Origin: Calothrix sp. MO_192.B10
GTDB taxonomy: Bacteria; Cyanobacteriota; Cyanobacteriia; Cyanobacteriales; Nostocaceae
Assembly: GCA_030065055.1 (NCBI GenBank)
Contig: JASJDS010000063.1
Span: 1 to 46,290 of the forward strand
DNA length: 46,290 nt
Direction of reading: 5' to 3'
Part shown: in pieces, positions 9,815-18,767 of the stretch
Layout: every line of letters begins with the position of its first letter
Position numbering within the stretch: position 1 is the first letter of the stretch
The notes under the pieces: model-generated
Told to the model about the DNA's origin: nothing
Seen by the model: only the letters and a program-made list of their open reading frames with translations
The model's database searches: none
Program-made: the position numbers and the translations under genes

Positions 9815-10275
9815 CCATTGATGATGTTACTAGAGAATTGATCCGCAAATGAGCAAATTATCTTTGTGAGTATTGCCATTCTCCAGAACGCATTTGTACT
9901 ACAAGATTTACTATAGACCATATAATACCAAAATCTATTGGTGGTTCTGATGATATTGAAAATCTTGCTTTAGCTTGTCGTCGCTGCAATGAACGCCGAT
10001 ACAACTTTGTGGCTGGATTTGATCCAGAAACTCAAACAATAGTATCCTTATACAATCCTCGTACTTCAGCTTGGTCAGAGCATTTTATCTGGTCTATGGA
10101 TGGTAAAAGAATAATAGGAATTACACCTGTTGGTCGTTCTACTTGTCAAAGACTTGACCTCAATGATACAGGTTATCCAGAAGAAGATTCAATTCAAAGT
10201 GCAAGAAGTTTTTGGGTGAAAGCAGGTTTACATCCTCCTGAAACAGATCCTCGTCAAATTGAATATAATTCATGA
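9811..10275 (+). pseudogene. HNH endonuclease with a premature TGA
   Basis: The frame starts at ATG 9811, overlapping the previous stop, and reads MTIDDVTRELIRK before TGA at 9850-9852. In the same frame it continues as ANYLCEYCHSPE, FTIDHIIPKSIGGSDDIENL and ACRRCNERR. These are the CxxC, DH, Asn and second CxxC elements of a zinc-stabilised HNH nuclease. The family usually reads RKRANY here, so a single CGA-to-TGA change explains the stop. No in-frame start after the stop restores the first CxxC. The final ATGA overlaps the next gene. The gene is inactive unless the TGA is read through or is a sequencing error. Confidence 0.8.
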
Positions 10276-11231
10276 GTGATGTTAATGAACGTGCGGATTT
10301 TGATAGTCCCTGGAAAGAAGTGTTAGAAGCTTACTTTCCCCAAGCCATGCAGTTCTTTTTTCCTGAAACCGCTGCATTAATTGATTGGAAACGTCCCTAT
10401 GAATTTTTAGATAAAGAATTTCAACAAATATCCAGAGGAGCCGAACAAGGTAAAAGGTATGCAGACAAATTAGTTAAAGTTTGGCGCACCCAAGGACAAG
10501 AATTGTGGTTATTAGTGCATATTGAAATTCAGGCGACAAAAGAAGACGACTTTACCAAGCGGATGTTTACCTACAACTTTCGCATCTTTGACAGGTTTGA
10601 ACAACCAGCAACTAGCCTCGCAATTTTATGTGACAGTAACCGCCAATGGCGACCAAACAATTACAGTTATAATTATCCTCATACTCGCCTATTGTTTGAA
10701 TTTGAGAGTATCAAACTATTAGATTATGAAAATCGCTGGACTGAGTTAGAACAGAGCAATAATCCCTTTGCGACTGTGGTAATGGCGCATTTGAAAACAC
10801 AGCAAACACAAAAACAACCACAGGAACGCAAAACATGGAAATTTAGCTTAATTCGCAGGCTTTATGATTTAGGCTTGCAAGAGCAGGATATCCGCAACCT
10901 GTATCGATTTATTGATTGGGTTATGATATTGCCAAAGGCATTAGAAAATCAGTTTTGGGAAGAATTCAAGCAATTTGAGCAGGAGCGTACTATGAGATAC
11001 GTGACTACAGGTGAGCGCATAGGTTATGAGCGTGGGATACAAGAAGGTAGACAAGAAGGGGAACAGACAATTATCCTACGGCTACTACAAAGACGAGTGG
11101 GAGAGTTATCACCACAATTACAACAGCGGGTACAATCTCTTTGTCTCAATCAATTAGAAGCTCTTGGGGAAGCTTTATTGGATTTTACTGGTATGGAAGA
11201 TTTACTTAACTGGCTCCAGGTAGAGGAGTGA
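10272..11231 (+). CDS. Rpn/PD-(D/E)XK nuclease-like protein with C-terminal DUF4351
   Basis: A 319-residue member of the Rpn-type (recombination-promoting nuclease / putative transposase) family common in cyanobacteria. The nuclease core is at about 1-140: DSPWKEVLEAYFPQAMQFF at the start and LWLLVHIEIQATKEDDF at about 78-94, where the EIQ of the ExQ/K motif would help bind metal. A GYERGIQEGRQEGEQ linker at about 243-257 leads into a DUF4351-like helical end with LLQRRVGELSP. Its start overlaps the HNH gene by four bases, so it is the third gene of a coupled cassette. The role is unknown; relatives are linked to DNA cleavage and horizontal exchange. Confidence 0.8.
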   Translation: MSDVNERADFDSPWKEVLEAYFPQAMQFFFPETAALIDWKRPYEFLDKEFQQISRGAEQGKRYADKLVKVWRTQGQELWLLVHIEIQATKEDDFTKRMFTYNFRIFDRFEQPATSLAILCDSNRQWRPNNYSYNYPHTRLLFEFESIKLLDYENRWTELEQSNNPFATVVMAHLKTQQTQKQPQERKTWKFSLIRRLYDLGLQEQDIRNLYRFIDWVMILPKALENQFWEEFKQFEQERTMRYVTTGERIGYERGIQEGRQEGEQTIILRLLQRRVGELSPQLQQRVQSLCLNQLEALGEALLDFTGMEDLLNWLQVEE

Positions 11232-11243
11232 TTTCCTCTGCTC

Positions 11244-11279
11244 CCCACACTTCCCACACCTCCCACACTCCCCACAATG
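11244..11279. repeat. Nonamer tandem repeat (four copies)
   Basis: CCCACACTT, CCCACACCT, CCCACACTC and CCCACAATG follow one another directly, just after the Rpn-like gene. This is typical cyanobacterial short tandem repeat DNA. Confidence 0.8.
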
Positions 11280-11386
11280 GGCATAGCAATGTATCCCGAC
11301 TAAAATAAAAGGGATTCTATAATTAATCTATACAAAAATATCTGATTTTAGTCCGAGCAAGTTTGTAAGTATCAGGGGCAATTTTT

Positions 11387-13753
11387 ATGACCCCCCTCGA
11401 CAAAAAACTCCTACGTGATTTCCTCCACTGGCGAGGACAAATTATTGCCATTGCTCTGGTGGTGGCTTGTGGAATTGCCAGTTTTGTCTGTATGCAAAGT
11501 GCCTATGAATCCCTCAAACTCACCCAAGCAACATACTACGAACAGTATCGCCTTGCGGAGGTGTTTGCCCAAGTAAAACGGGCACCAGAATCATTAAGAA
11601 CTCAGATAGAGGCAATTCCCGGTGTGGCTCAGGTACAAACGCGGGTGGTAGCGGATGTAAATTTAGATATCCAAGGCAGGGAAGAACCAGCTATTGGGCG
11701 GTTGGTATCTATACCCCCGCGACAAATGCCCATGCTCAATGACCTATATCTGCGTCGGGGACGGTATATTCAAGGGGATAAGGCGGATGAGGTATTAGTT
11801 AGTGAGGGGTTTGCCAAAGCTAATAACCTGGATTTAAATGATACCATAGGCGCAGTGATTAATGGACGCTGGCAAAAGCTGCGAATTGTAGGTATCGCCA
11901 TGTCTCCAGAGTACGTCTATGCCATTCAGGGGACGGGGGATATATTCCCAGATAATCAACGGTTTGGCATTTTTTGGATGGGAAGGGAGGCTTTGGGAAC
12001 GGCTTTTAATCAGGATGGGGCGTTCAATGATGTTACCCTGACCTTAATGCCCAATGCTGTGGAAGCAGATGTAATTTTTCGTTTGGATCGGCTCCTGGAA
12101 AGGTACGGAGGTTTTGGAGCATACCCCCGCAAAGACCAACTTTCTAACCGCTTCCTCTCGGAAGAAATTGCCATGTTACAAGGAACTGCCACCGTTGCCC
12201 CTTCTATCTTCCTAGGCATCGCCGCCTTCTTGTTAAATATGTTACTTTCCCGCTTGATTAGCACTCAACGGGATCAAATTGCTGTGATTAAAGCCTTTGG
12301 TTACAGCAATAGAGCGATCGCTTGGCATTATCTCAAGTTTGTGTTGGCAATTGTGTTGGTGGGGGGAAGCCTGGGAACTGCTGTGGGACTGTGGTTTGGT
12401 ATTGCCGTCACTGAGAATTACACCCGATTTTTCTCCTTCCCCATCCTCCGTTATCAAGCTAGTATGAGCTTGATTTTGGGGGCGATCGCTATTAGTGTTG
12501 GTGCTGCTGTTATCGGTGCTATTACTGCTGTCCGCAAGGCAGTTTCTTTACCTCCAGCAGAGGCCATGCGTCCCGAACCACCTGCCCGATTTCGCCCTAC
12601 CATCATTGAAAGAATCGGGTTACAAAAGTTACTTTCCCCCACCGGGCGAATGATTTTGCGGAATTTGGAACGTAAGCCCATCCAAGCATCCCTTTCTACC
12701 CTGGGAATTGCCCTTGCCGTTGCCATCTTGGTCATTGGTCACTATTCTGTGGATGCTATGGAATACATGATTGATGTCCAGTTTCGCCATATCCAGCGAG
12801 AGGATGTGATGATTGTGTTTAACGAACCCCGTCCTGCCAGGGTGCGCTATGAAGTTGAGAATTTACCAGGGGTACTCAAGGCAGAAGTATTCCGCAGTGT
12901 CCCCGCTAAGTTACGGTTTGAACACCGTACCTATCGCCTAGGTTTAACGGGTATTGAACCGGGGGCACAACTACGGCGACTGTTGGATCAGCAGTTACAC
13001 CCAGTTAATTTACCTCCAGAAGGGGTAATTTTAACCAGGAAACTGGCAGAAATTCTGGGAGTCAAACCAGGGGATATGCTGACTGTGGAGGTGTTAGAAG
13101 GAGCAAGACCAACCCGTACCGTTGCCGTGGCTGGGCTATTGGATGAATTAATTGGCGTATCTGCATATATGGACATCCACGCCTTAAATCGGTTGATGCA
13201 AGAAGGGGGGACGATTTCTGGAGCTTATCTTTCAGCCGACTCCCTAGAACTAGACCGCCTCTATGCCCTCCTGAAACGCACCCCAGCAGTCACAGGGGTA
13301 TCTGTGCGGGAAATGGCGATCGCTCGCTTCCAAGAAACCATTGCTGGTAGCCTCAGTATTTTTACTACTGTGTTGGTAATATTTTCCTGCATTATTGCCT
13401 TTGGAATTATTTATAATGCTACCCGCATAGCCCTTTCTGAAAGGGGGCGAGAACTGGCAACTTTGCGGGTGATTGGGTTTAATCAAGCAGAAGTAGCCAT
13501 TATCCTGTTGGGGGAACAGGCAGTATTAACTGGGTTAGCCATTCCCCTGGGATCTGTGATTGGCTTTGGCTTATGTGCCTTAATGTCCTTGAGTTATAGC
13601 TCTGAGCTCTACCGCTTTCCCCTAGTAATTACCAAAACTTCCTATGGATTCGCCTTTATATTTATTGCGATCGCTGCCATAATTTCTGGATTCATAGTCC
13701 GTCGTCAGTTGGTTCATTTGGATTTAATTGCTGTACTGAAGACGAGAGAGTGA
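11387..13753 (+). CDS. FtsX-family ABC transporter permease (duplicated FtsX domains)
   Basis: A 788-residue inner-membrane permease of the MacB/LolCE/FtsX type. An N-terminal helix (about 17-37) is followed by a large periplasmic domain. Three helices (about 272-385) contain the FtsX signature around QRDQIAVIKAFGYSNRAI. A fresh helix at about 435-455 starts a second periplasmic domain, and a second FtsX domain (about 655-785) contains ERGRELATLRVIGFNQAEV. Such permeases work with a LolD/MacB-type ATPase and often a membrane-fusion protein, exporting or extracting lipids or peptides. Neither partner is adjacent in this window. The ATG follows ATTTTT without a strong ribosome site. The substrate is unknown. 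Confidence 0.85.
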   Translation: MTPLDKKLLRDFLHWRGQIIAIALVVACGIASFVCMQSAYESLKLTQATYYEQYRLAEVFAQVKRAPESLRTQIEAIPGVAQVQTRVVADVNLDIQGREEPAIGRLVSIPPRQMPMLNDLYLRRGRYIQGDKADEVLVSEGFAKANNLDLNDTIGAVINGRWQKLRIVGIAMSPEYVYAIQGTGDIFPDNQRFGIFWMGREALGTAFNQDGAFNDVTLTLMPNAVEADVIFRLDRLLERYGGFGAYPRKDQLSNRFLSEEIAMLQGTATVAPSIFLGIAAFLLNMLLSRLISTQRDQIAVIKAFGYSNRAIAWHYLKFVLAIVLVGGSLGTAVGLWFGIAVTENYTRFFSFPILRYQASMSLILGAIAISVGAAVIGAITAVRKAVSLPPAEAMRPEPPARFRPTIIERIGLQKLLSPTGRMILRNLERKPIQASLSTLGIALAVAILVIGHYSVDAMEYMIDVQFRHIQREDVMIVFNEPRPARVRYEVENLPGVLKAEVFRSVPAKLRFEHRTYRLGLTGIEPGAQLRRLLDQQLHPVNLPPEGVILTRKLAEILGVKPGDMLTVEVLEGARPTRTVAVAGLLDELIGVSAYMDIHALNRLMQEGGTISGAYLSADSLELDRLYALLKRTPAVTGVSVREMAIARFQETIAGSLSIFTTVLVIFSCIIAFGIIYNATRIALSERGRELATLRVIGFNQAEVAIILLGEQAVLTGLAIPLGSVIGFGLCALMSLSYSSELYRFPLVITKTSYGFAFIFIAIAAIISGFIVRRQLVHLDLIAVLKTRE

Positions 13754-14330
13754 GGGGAAGTGAAGGAGTGAAAGAGTGTAGACGCGTAGCGGCTTCGGTG
13801 CAGGGTAGGAGTGAAGGATGATGGAGTAATAAGCAATAAGTAATAAAGAAAAATTTGTCCCCCTCCCCTTGTCCCCAGACGAACTACAAGCGATCGCGTT
13901 CAGATACTTATATTTTTATAAATAAACTCAAACATAAAATATATTTATATTTTTAATATATTGTCTATTTTTCATAATAAAAACTTTGTTAAATCAAACA
14001 AACTATAAGAAAAAAAAATAATAATACTTTTGATTCATCATTCATACATGAACTTAATTATTAATTACTCAAATTAAGTAAAATTTCGGTTCTTACTTTC
14101 GTAACAACTTTTCTATCTTGTTTCTATGTAGTCAAGAAAAACTACAGCACATACAAAATCATCTCCTAAAATTCACGTTAATTGGGTTATCGAGTTAACT
14201 GTTGCCAGAGATATGGCCATATATGTGCAAGCCTAAATCTGCAAGAGGTAGCTGATTTTCGTGCGAGCATATGCTCTCAAAACTTTAATCTGAAGTGTTC
14301 TTTACCAATTATTTAATTAATTACGGTGCT
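13754..14330. other. Intergenic region upstream of sigF
   Basis: No supported ORF. The first 130 bases hold a purine-rich low-complexity stretch with the small repeat GACGCGTAGCGGCTTCGGTG. The rest is very AT rich and should carry the sigF promoter. No promoter motif could be assigned with confidence. Confidence 0.55.
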
Positions 14331-15107
14331 ATGCCAACCACAGTTACTAATGAACTGAAGTATGAAACTTGGCAGTTGTTGCGAGAGTATCAGCAGTCTC
14401 GTACAGCAAATATTCGCAACCAGTTAGTCAAACTTAATTTTGGGCTTGTAAGAAAAGAGGCTTACTATTGGATGAATCAATGCCATGAAAGTTACGATGA
14501 CTTACTCCAAATAGGTTGTCTTGGTTTGATTCGGGCAATTGAGAAATTTAATATTACTAAGGGTCATGCCTTCAGTTCCTTTGCTATTCCCTACATTCGT
14601 GGTGAAATTCAACACTATTTGCGGGATAAAGGCGTGACAGTACGCATTCCTCGACGCTGGTTAGCATTACAACAACAAGCAATAGGAGTTTCCCGTTCTT
14701 TACGAGAAAAATATAATCGCCAACCTACGGATAAGGAATTGGCAGCTGCACTGGAGGTTTCTCCAGAAGAGTGGCAAGAAATAAAACTAGCATGGGCAAA
14801 CCGCTCTCCTTTGAGTCTAGATGTACCCATACAAAATGGAGAGGAGGGTTCTACCAGCTTGGGAGAACTAGTTCCCGACCACCGTTATCGTAGTTTCCAA
14901 CTAGCGCAAGAAGATCGACTCCGGTTGCAACAGGGGCTTGTACAACTAGAACAACGTACCCGTGAAGTTTTGGAGTTTGTGTTTTTGCAGGATCTAACAC
15001 AAAAACAAGTTGCAGATCGTTTAGGTATTAGTGTGGTTACGGTTTCCCGTAGAGTTAAGAAAGGATTGGACTCATTGAAACATATTATGGTTTTGACAGA
15101 CGATTAA
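14331..15107 (+). CDS. sigF: Group 3 sigma-70 factor, SigF type
   Basis: An alternative RNA polymerase sigma factor. Region 2 is clear (DDLLQIGCLGLIRAIEKFN, then FSSFAIPYIRGEIQHYLRD), region 3 lies at about 115-175, and region 4 has the helix-turn-helix LTQKQVADRLGISVVTVSRR near the end. The ATG at 14331 (MPTTVTNELKYETWQLL) gives 258 residues, normal for SigF; a GTG 12 codons upstream is less likely. In cyanobacteria SigF controls type IV pilus genes, motility and, in Nostoc, hormogonium development. That fits the PilP-like lipoprotein gene 196 bases downstream. No anti-sigma gene is adjacent. Confidence 0.88.
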   Translation: MPTTVTNELKYETWQLLREYQQSRTANIRNQLVKLNFGLVRKEAYYWMNQCHESYDDLLQIGCLGLIRAIEKFNITKGHAFSSFAIPYIRGEIQHYLRDKGVTVRIPRRWLALQQQAIGVSRSLREKYNRQPTDKELAAALEVSPEEWQEIKLAWANRSPLSLDVPIQNGEEGSTSLGELVPDHRYRSFQLAQEDRLRLQQGLVQLEQRTREVLEFVFLQDLTQKQVADRLGISVVTVSRRVKKGLDSLKHIMVLTDD

Positions 15108-15303
15108 TTTCACCGAACTTCCTTTAACCTTAATTTAACGATGGTTTTAACACTACGGTTCTCAAGGTAGACAAGGTTTAGGCATATGAATTTGCCATCA
15201 ATACACATAAGTTAGGTTATAACGGAATCGGAACTCACCTTTGATACAAATTTCATTAGGTAGATTTCAAAACAAAATTTCCTATAGCTTTTGAGAACAG
15301 CTA

Positions 15304-16188
15304 ATGGGCATATATTTCCACAAATATTTCAAAATTACGTTATTTGCTATTTTGTCTTTGCTAATTGCTTCCTGTTCTTCAGAAGGCGAACAACAATCTA
15401 GCAATCCTCCTCCATCAATCAATACACCCAAAAAGAAAAAAAAAGCTGCTGCCCAGCCTTTTAAAAATCCAGTGGTTCCAGGCAAAAATGGATCTTTGAC
15501 AGTTGCTTCCACAGCATCTAATCTGATTCAACCTACGAATGCCAAGGAAAGGGAAGCAGTGGTATCCAAAGGTCGTTCAGACCCGTTTGCCAAAATTGAT
15601 GGGCAGATAGTTCCTATTTTACCTGGCAGTACGGGGGTCGTCCCTGCCAAAAGACCTGTTCCGGTTTTGCCCACCCTAACTACTCTCAAGAAAAAACCGA
15701 AAAAAATAACCCAACAACCCAAACCAAAACCAAAACCAAAAGCGAGCAATAAAAAAGTCGTTGTTTCTGCATCGCTGAAGAAACCAAAATTAACTCCTGT
15801 ACTACCGAAGGTTTTGCCCCAAGTAGTTCCAAGTCCAAAATTGGTGCCAGTATTACCGCCACCACCACAACCAAAGTTGGCTCAAGCTGTCTCTGTGTCA
15901 GGGGTGGTGTTAATTGGCAAGGAACCCCAAGCAATTATTAAAGTTCCAGATGAACCCACCAGCCGTTACGTACAAGCGGGACAAAGATTAGCCAATGGTC
16001 TGTTGATTAAACGGATTGAAATGAATGAAGGTTCAGAACCTACGGTAATTCTGGAACAATATGGTATAGAAGTTGCAAAAATGGTAGGAGAAGGTGCTGT
16101 TAATCCGAAATCAACTGAGGCTTCCACTGAAGCAGCGAATTCGTTAACACTACCCGAGCCAACAACTATTTCTATGGAAGCTTCATAA
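15304..16188 (+). CDS. Proline/lysine-rich lipoprotein with a PilP-like layout
   Basis: A 294-residue exported lipoprotein. The signal peptide ends in the lipobox LIASC, with Cys24 as lipid attachment site. A long Pro/Lys-rich linker (about 35-195) includes KKKKKAAA and repeated PKPKPKPK. A short motif GRSDPF lies at about 91-96. The only globular part is at the C-terminus (about 198-270), containing VSGVVLIGKEPQAIIKV, then YVQAGQRLANG, then VILEQYGIEVAKM. This order resembles PilP, the lipoprotein of the type IV pilus alignment complex, although it is longer. The gene follows sigF, whose targets include pilus genes. Two bases after its stop comes a small gene, so they form an operon. The PilP assignment is a hypothesis. 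Confidence 0.6.
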   Translation: MGIYFHKYFKITLFAILSLLIASCSSEGEQQSSNPPPSINTPKKKKKAAAQPFKNPVVPGKNGSLTVASTASNLIQPTNAKEREAVVSKGRSDPFAKIDGQIVPILPGSTGVVPAKRPVPVLPTLTTLKKKPKKITQQPKPKPKPKASNKKVVVSASLKKPKLTPVLPKVLPQVVPSPKLVPVLPPPPQPKLAQAVSVSGVVLIGKEPQAIIKVPDEPTSRYVQAGQRLANGLLIKRIEMNEGSEPTVILEQYGIEVAKMVGEGAVNPKSTEASTEAANSLTLPEPTTISMEAS

Positions 16189-16190
16189 AT

Positions 16191-16424
16191 ATGGAGACAC
16201 GAGAGAAAATTGAATTTGCTAATGTACCTTTGGCAATTTACCGCGAGATAGCAGCTCATTTACGTCAATTAGAAGGGGTGAAGGTGGAATTAATTCCCCA
16301 ATCATCCCCAGAATTTGATTACAAACAGAGCCAAATCAGTGGACTGTGGGTTGATTATGAACCCTCTCGCACTCAACAGGTAGAGCAAATTCTAGCTTAC
16401 TACCGCGATCGCTATGTTAGTTAA
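16191..16424 (+). CDS. Small hypothetical protein cotranscribed with the lipoprotein
   Basis: A 77-residue soluble protein (METREKIEFANVPLAIYREIAAHLRQLEG) with no recognised domain. It looks alpha/beta and ends in VEQILAYYRDRYVS. Only two bases separate it from the lipoprotein stop, which argues for one transcript and coupled translation. The composition is ordinary and the frame is not a shadow. The function is unknown; it may be a cytoplasmic partner of the envelope protein, but nothing in the sequence shows this. Confidence 0.65.
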   Translation: METREKIEFANVPLAIYREIAAHLRQLEGVKVELIPQSSPEFDYKQSQISGLWVDYEPSRTQQVEQILAYYRDRYVS

Positions 16425-16466
16425 TGGTATCCCAGAAGTCCCCTAATATTGGGGATGCTCCCGTTG

Positions 16467-16490
16467 GTGGTGGGTTCAATCCCCCACCAC
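16467..16490 (+). terminator. Hairpin after the lipoprotein operon
   Basis: GTGGTGGG (16467-16474) pairs with CCCACCAC (16483-16490) across an 8-base loop, 43 bases after the upstream stop. There is no T-run, so termination is only likely. Confidence 0.4.
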
Positions 16491-16511
16491 ACTTATCCGC
16501 TGTTCCATGTT

Positions 16512-16540
16512 TCCCTATTCCCTATTCCCTATTCCCTTGA
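16512..16540. repeat. Heptanucleotide tandem repeat TTCCCTA
   Basis: Four adjacent near-perfect copies of TTCCCTA/TTCCCTT, a short tandemly repeated sequence of the class typical of heterocystous cyanobacteria. Confidence 0.85.
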
Positions 16541-16646
16541 ATAGTTTACTTTTGATTAAGAATATATAATTTATCTATCAAATATTTAAAACTAAAACAC
16601 AACTGTAATTGAGCTAATCTGTTAATAAAATTTACATTACAAACAA

Positions 16647-17345
16647 ATGTTAAGAATAATTACAGATTTTGACGGTCCTATAGTTGATGTATCTGAACGT
16701 TATTATCGCGTTTATCAAATTTGTTTAGAGAAAACACGCGATCGGCAGCAGCCAGTTAAAGAACTAACGAAAGCAGAATTTTGGCAGTTGAAGCGATCGC
16801 GCGTTGGAGAAACACAGATTGGGATTCTTTCTGGATTAGATGCAGCTCAAGCAGAAGAGTTTGCCCAAATGCGGCGACAAACCGTACATACACAGCCTTA
16901 CTTCCAGTATGACTGCCTAGCAGTAGGTGCGTTGGATAGCCTACGAAAAATTCAACAAGCCGGTCTAGATTTAGCAGTGATGACTATGCGCCGAGTCAGA
17001 GAGTTAAATTATGCCTTCAACCAGTACGATTTGGGTCAATTTTTCCCAGAAAATCGTCGTTATTGCTTGAGTAATGGCTACATTAAAACCTCTGATGTAG
17101 AGGATAAGCCATTGCTGATGTCACGGGCTTTAAGGGAAATGCCAGCAGCTTATGACACTTGGATGATTGGAGATACTGAAGCTGATATTGCGGCGGCGAA
17201 AAGACATGGGATGAAAGTAATTGCGGTAGAATGTGGTATCCGCGATCGCACCCAGTTAGAACTCCAACAACCAGACTTAATTGTTAAAGATTTTAGTTCC
17301 GCCGTGAACTTAGTTCTAGAAAATTCACTACAACAGATAGGATAA
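16647..17345 (+). CDS. HAD-superfamily hydrolase (phosphatase)
   Basis: A cytoplasmic haloacid-dehalogenase-type phosphatase. Motif I is ITDFDGPIVD (nucleophile Asp7 and Asp9), motif II is the LAVMTMRR region (Thr at about 115), a lysine lies in the KPLL segment, and motif III is MIGDTEADIAAAKRHG at about 176-191. A helical cap domain occupies about 15-90. At 232 residues it fits the phosphoglycolate-phosphatase-like subfamily, but the substrate cannot be deduced. The gene stands alone and is convergent with the CPP1-like gene, with a shared hairpin between them at 17420-17445. Confidence 0.85.
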   Translation: MLRIITDFDGPIVDVSERYYRVYQICLEKTRDRQQPVKELTKAEFWQLKRSRVGETQIGILSGLDAAQAEEFAQMRRQTVHTQPYFQYDCLAVGALDSLRKIQQAGLDLAVMTMRRVRELNYAFNQYDLGQFFPENRRYCLSNGYIKTSDVEDKPLLMSRALREMPAAYDTWMIGDTEADIAAAKRHGMKVIAVECGIRDRTQLELQQPDLIVKDFSSAVNLVLENSLQQIG

Positions 17346-17419
17346 ATAGTTCATGGGTTAACCTCTGACGCGAAATTCTTCAAGCTTCTATGCGGTGCGG
17401 AGAATTTCACTGGGTTAAT

Positions 17420-17445
17420 GGGTGAGCGAAGACGAACTCACCCAC
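17420..17445. terminator. Bidirectional hairpin between convergent genes
   Basis: TGGGTGAG (17420-17427) pairs with CTCACCCA (17438-17445) around a 10-base loop, between the ends of the HAD gene and the CPP1-like gene. An imperfect palindrome based on GAAATTC lies just before it. The setting suits a terminator for both strands. Confidence 0.45.
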
Positions 17446-17461
17446 CCATACACAAAAAGAA

Positions 17462-18088
17462 TCAGCGCAAAAAGCTACTCACCAACCATAACAATATAAA
17501 ACTGACCACCGTAGAAAACTGATTTGCTCCTAAACTAATAGATTCTAGCTGTGGAGACAGCCAACCAGCCAGTAGTCCGCCACCAACTAAACCAACAATC
17601 AGAGTTAGCAAAGTCAATAAAACAGATTTACCAAACTTGCCTTCTTTGTGACTAAGAAAATAAACGCTAACTCCTACACCAACAATCAGTACCAGCTGTA
17701 GCATTGTGTCACCTCCAGCTGAGTAAAACACACTAATAGCACTTAAGCCTAAAAACCATGCTCCAGGCCAAAGAATATCTGTCAGTGAAGGTTGAGCTAG
17801 TATGTTTTGTAGCCATGCGGGGGACTGTTCTCGTGGGGTTGATGCTTCTTTTGGAAGTGCTTGAACTAGGCGTTCTGGAAAACGAATGCGTTCGGGTACT
17901 TTAATTTTACCTTCTTGGCGCATCCGCAGGCGTTCCATTAAAATCGCATCATAGGCAGCTTCAATCATTTCCAGACGTTTACCATCGTCACTGTACTCTT
18001 CCAGCAGACGACTGCGAACCTCTTGAATTTCATCGAAGGTAGCTTCTTCTGATACCCCAAGTGTTTCGTAGGGATTTTGATCGCTCAT
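17462..18088 (-). CDS. CPP1-like family protein (degenerate J-domain plus membrane helices)
   Basis: A 208-residue protein. The N-terminus NPYETLGVSEEATFDEIQEV (about 5-24) resembles a J-domain start but lacks the HPD motif of true DnaJ proteins, as in the CPP1/DUF3353 family. CPP1 is the chloroplast chaperone-like protein that stabilises protochlorophyllide oxidoreductase. Four hydrophobic segments follow (about 105-208: LWPGAWFLGLSAISVF, LQLVLIVGVGVSVYFL, LLTLLTLIVGLVGGGLLAG, VVSFILLWLVSSFLR), so it is a thylakoid or plasma membrane protein. The start is taken at ATG 18088 (MSDQNPYETL), not the longer frame to 18199, because family similarity begins there. Confidence 0.8.
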   Translation of the reverse strand: MSDQNPYETLGVSEEATFDEIQEVRSRLLEEYSDDGKRLEMIEAAYDAILMERLRMRQEGKIKVPERIRFPERLVQALPKEASTPREQSPAWLQNILAQPSLTDILWPGAWFLGLSAISVFYSAGGDTMLQLVLIVGVGVSVYFLSHKEGKFGKSVLLTLLTLIVGLVGGGLLAGWLSPQLESISLGANQFSTVVSFILLWLVSSFLR

Positions 18089-18767
18089 GGTGAGTTTATT
18101 AGTTCTGCCTCTATCGTCGGCAATCTTTGACCTTTGCAGAAAAAAACAAATTAATGTTTTAATTGGCTCGAAAGCTAATATTCCGTTAGATTTTGACACC
18201 CTACTGGGATAGTAGCACGGATTAAATTGACCAAAATAGTAATTTTAACTATAGTCACTTTAACATATTGTCAGAACTCAGTGTATCCCCTCATGTCGTT
18301 GACTAGTTAGGGTCTTACTCTAGAATTTGAGGAAAAAAAATTAATAGGTCTTTAATTTATGATAAAAATATCCTTTTTGTTTGTTATTTGGCAATTTACA
18401 ATACCTTGACAACAAAATAATTCCCTTATCCTTTCAATAAATTGTGCCATCCAGTCGCATATAGATTTAAAATTGAAGGAATTTCCACAGTAATACGACT
18501 GAATTAACTAAGTAACTTAGTTTACTCTAATGAAGTCTTGTAACTGATGTACCTACCTTACATACTGGAAACAAAACTAATGCTTACAGGAGCTGCTATC
18601 TAGTACAGAATAATGTACATCTGTCTATTATCCGAATTAATTTAATATTCGGAGTTTGGGAAATTACCGTCGTAGCCTTGTAGATTATTATTGTTTCCCA
18701 AACGGAAACCGTGGTTTATACCAAATCCGTCTGTTAATCCTATGAATGTTTGTTTAAAGTGATTGTC
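18089..18767. other. Intergenic region between divergent CPP1-like and response regulator genes
   Basis: About 680 bases, AT rich, with no supported gene (37 open codons just upstream of the CPP1-like start are probably untranslated). It should contain both divergent promoters. No operator could be identified reliably. Confidence 0.5.

Noticed and set aside
15420-15850. Lys/Pro-rich repeats of the lipoprotein as TonB
   Set aside because: A lipobox with Cys24 replaces the single TonB anchor helix, and there is no TonB C-terminal motif or ExbBD gene nearby.
16441-16495. tRNA-like segment (GGGTTCAATCCC arm near a CCCC/GGGG hairpin)
   Set aside because: The distances between arms do not fit a cloverleaf and no acceptor stem could be paired; read as a hairpin instead.
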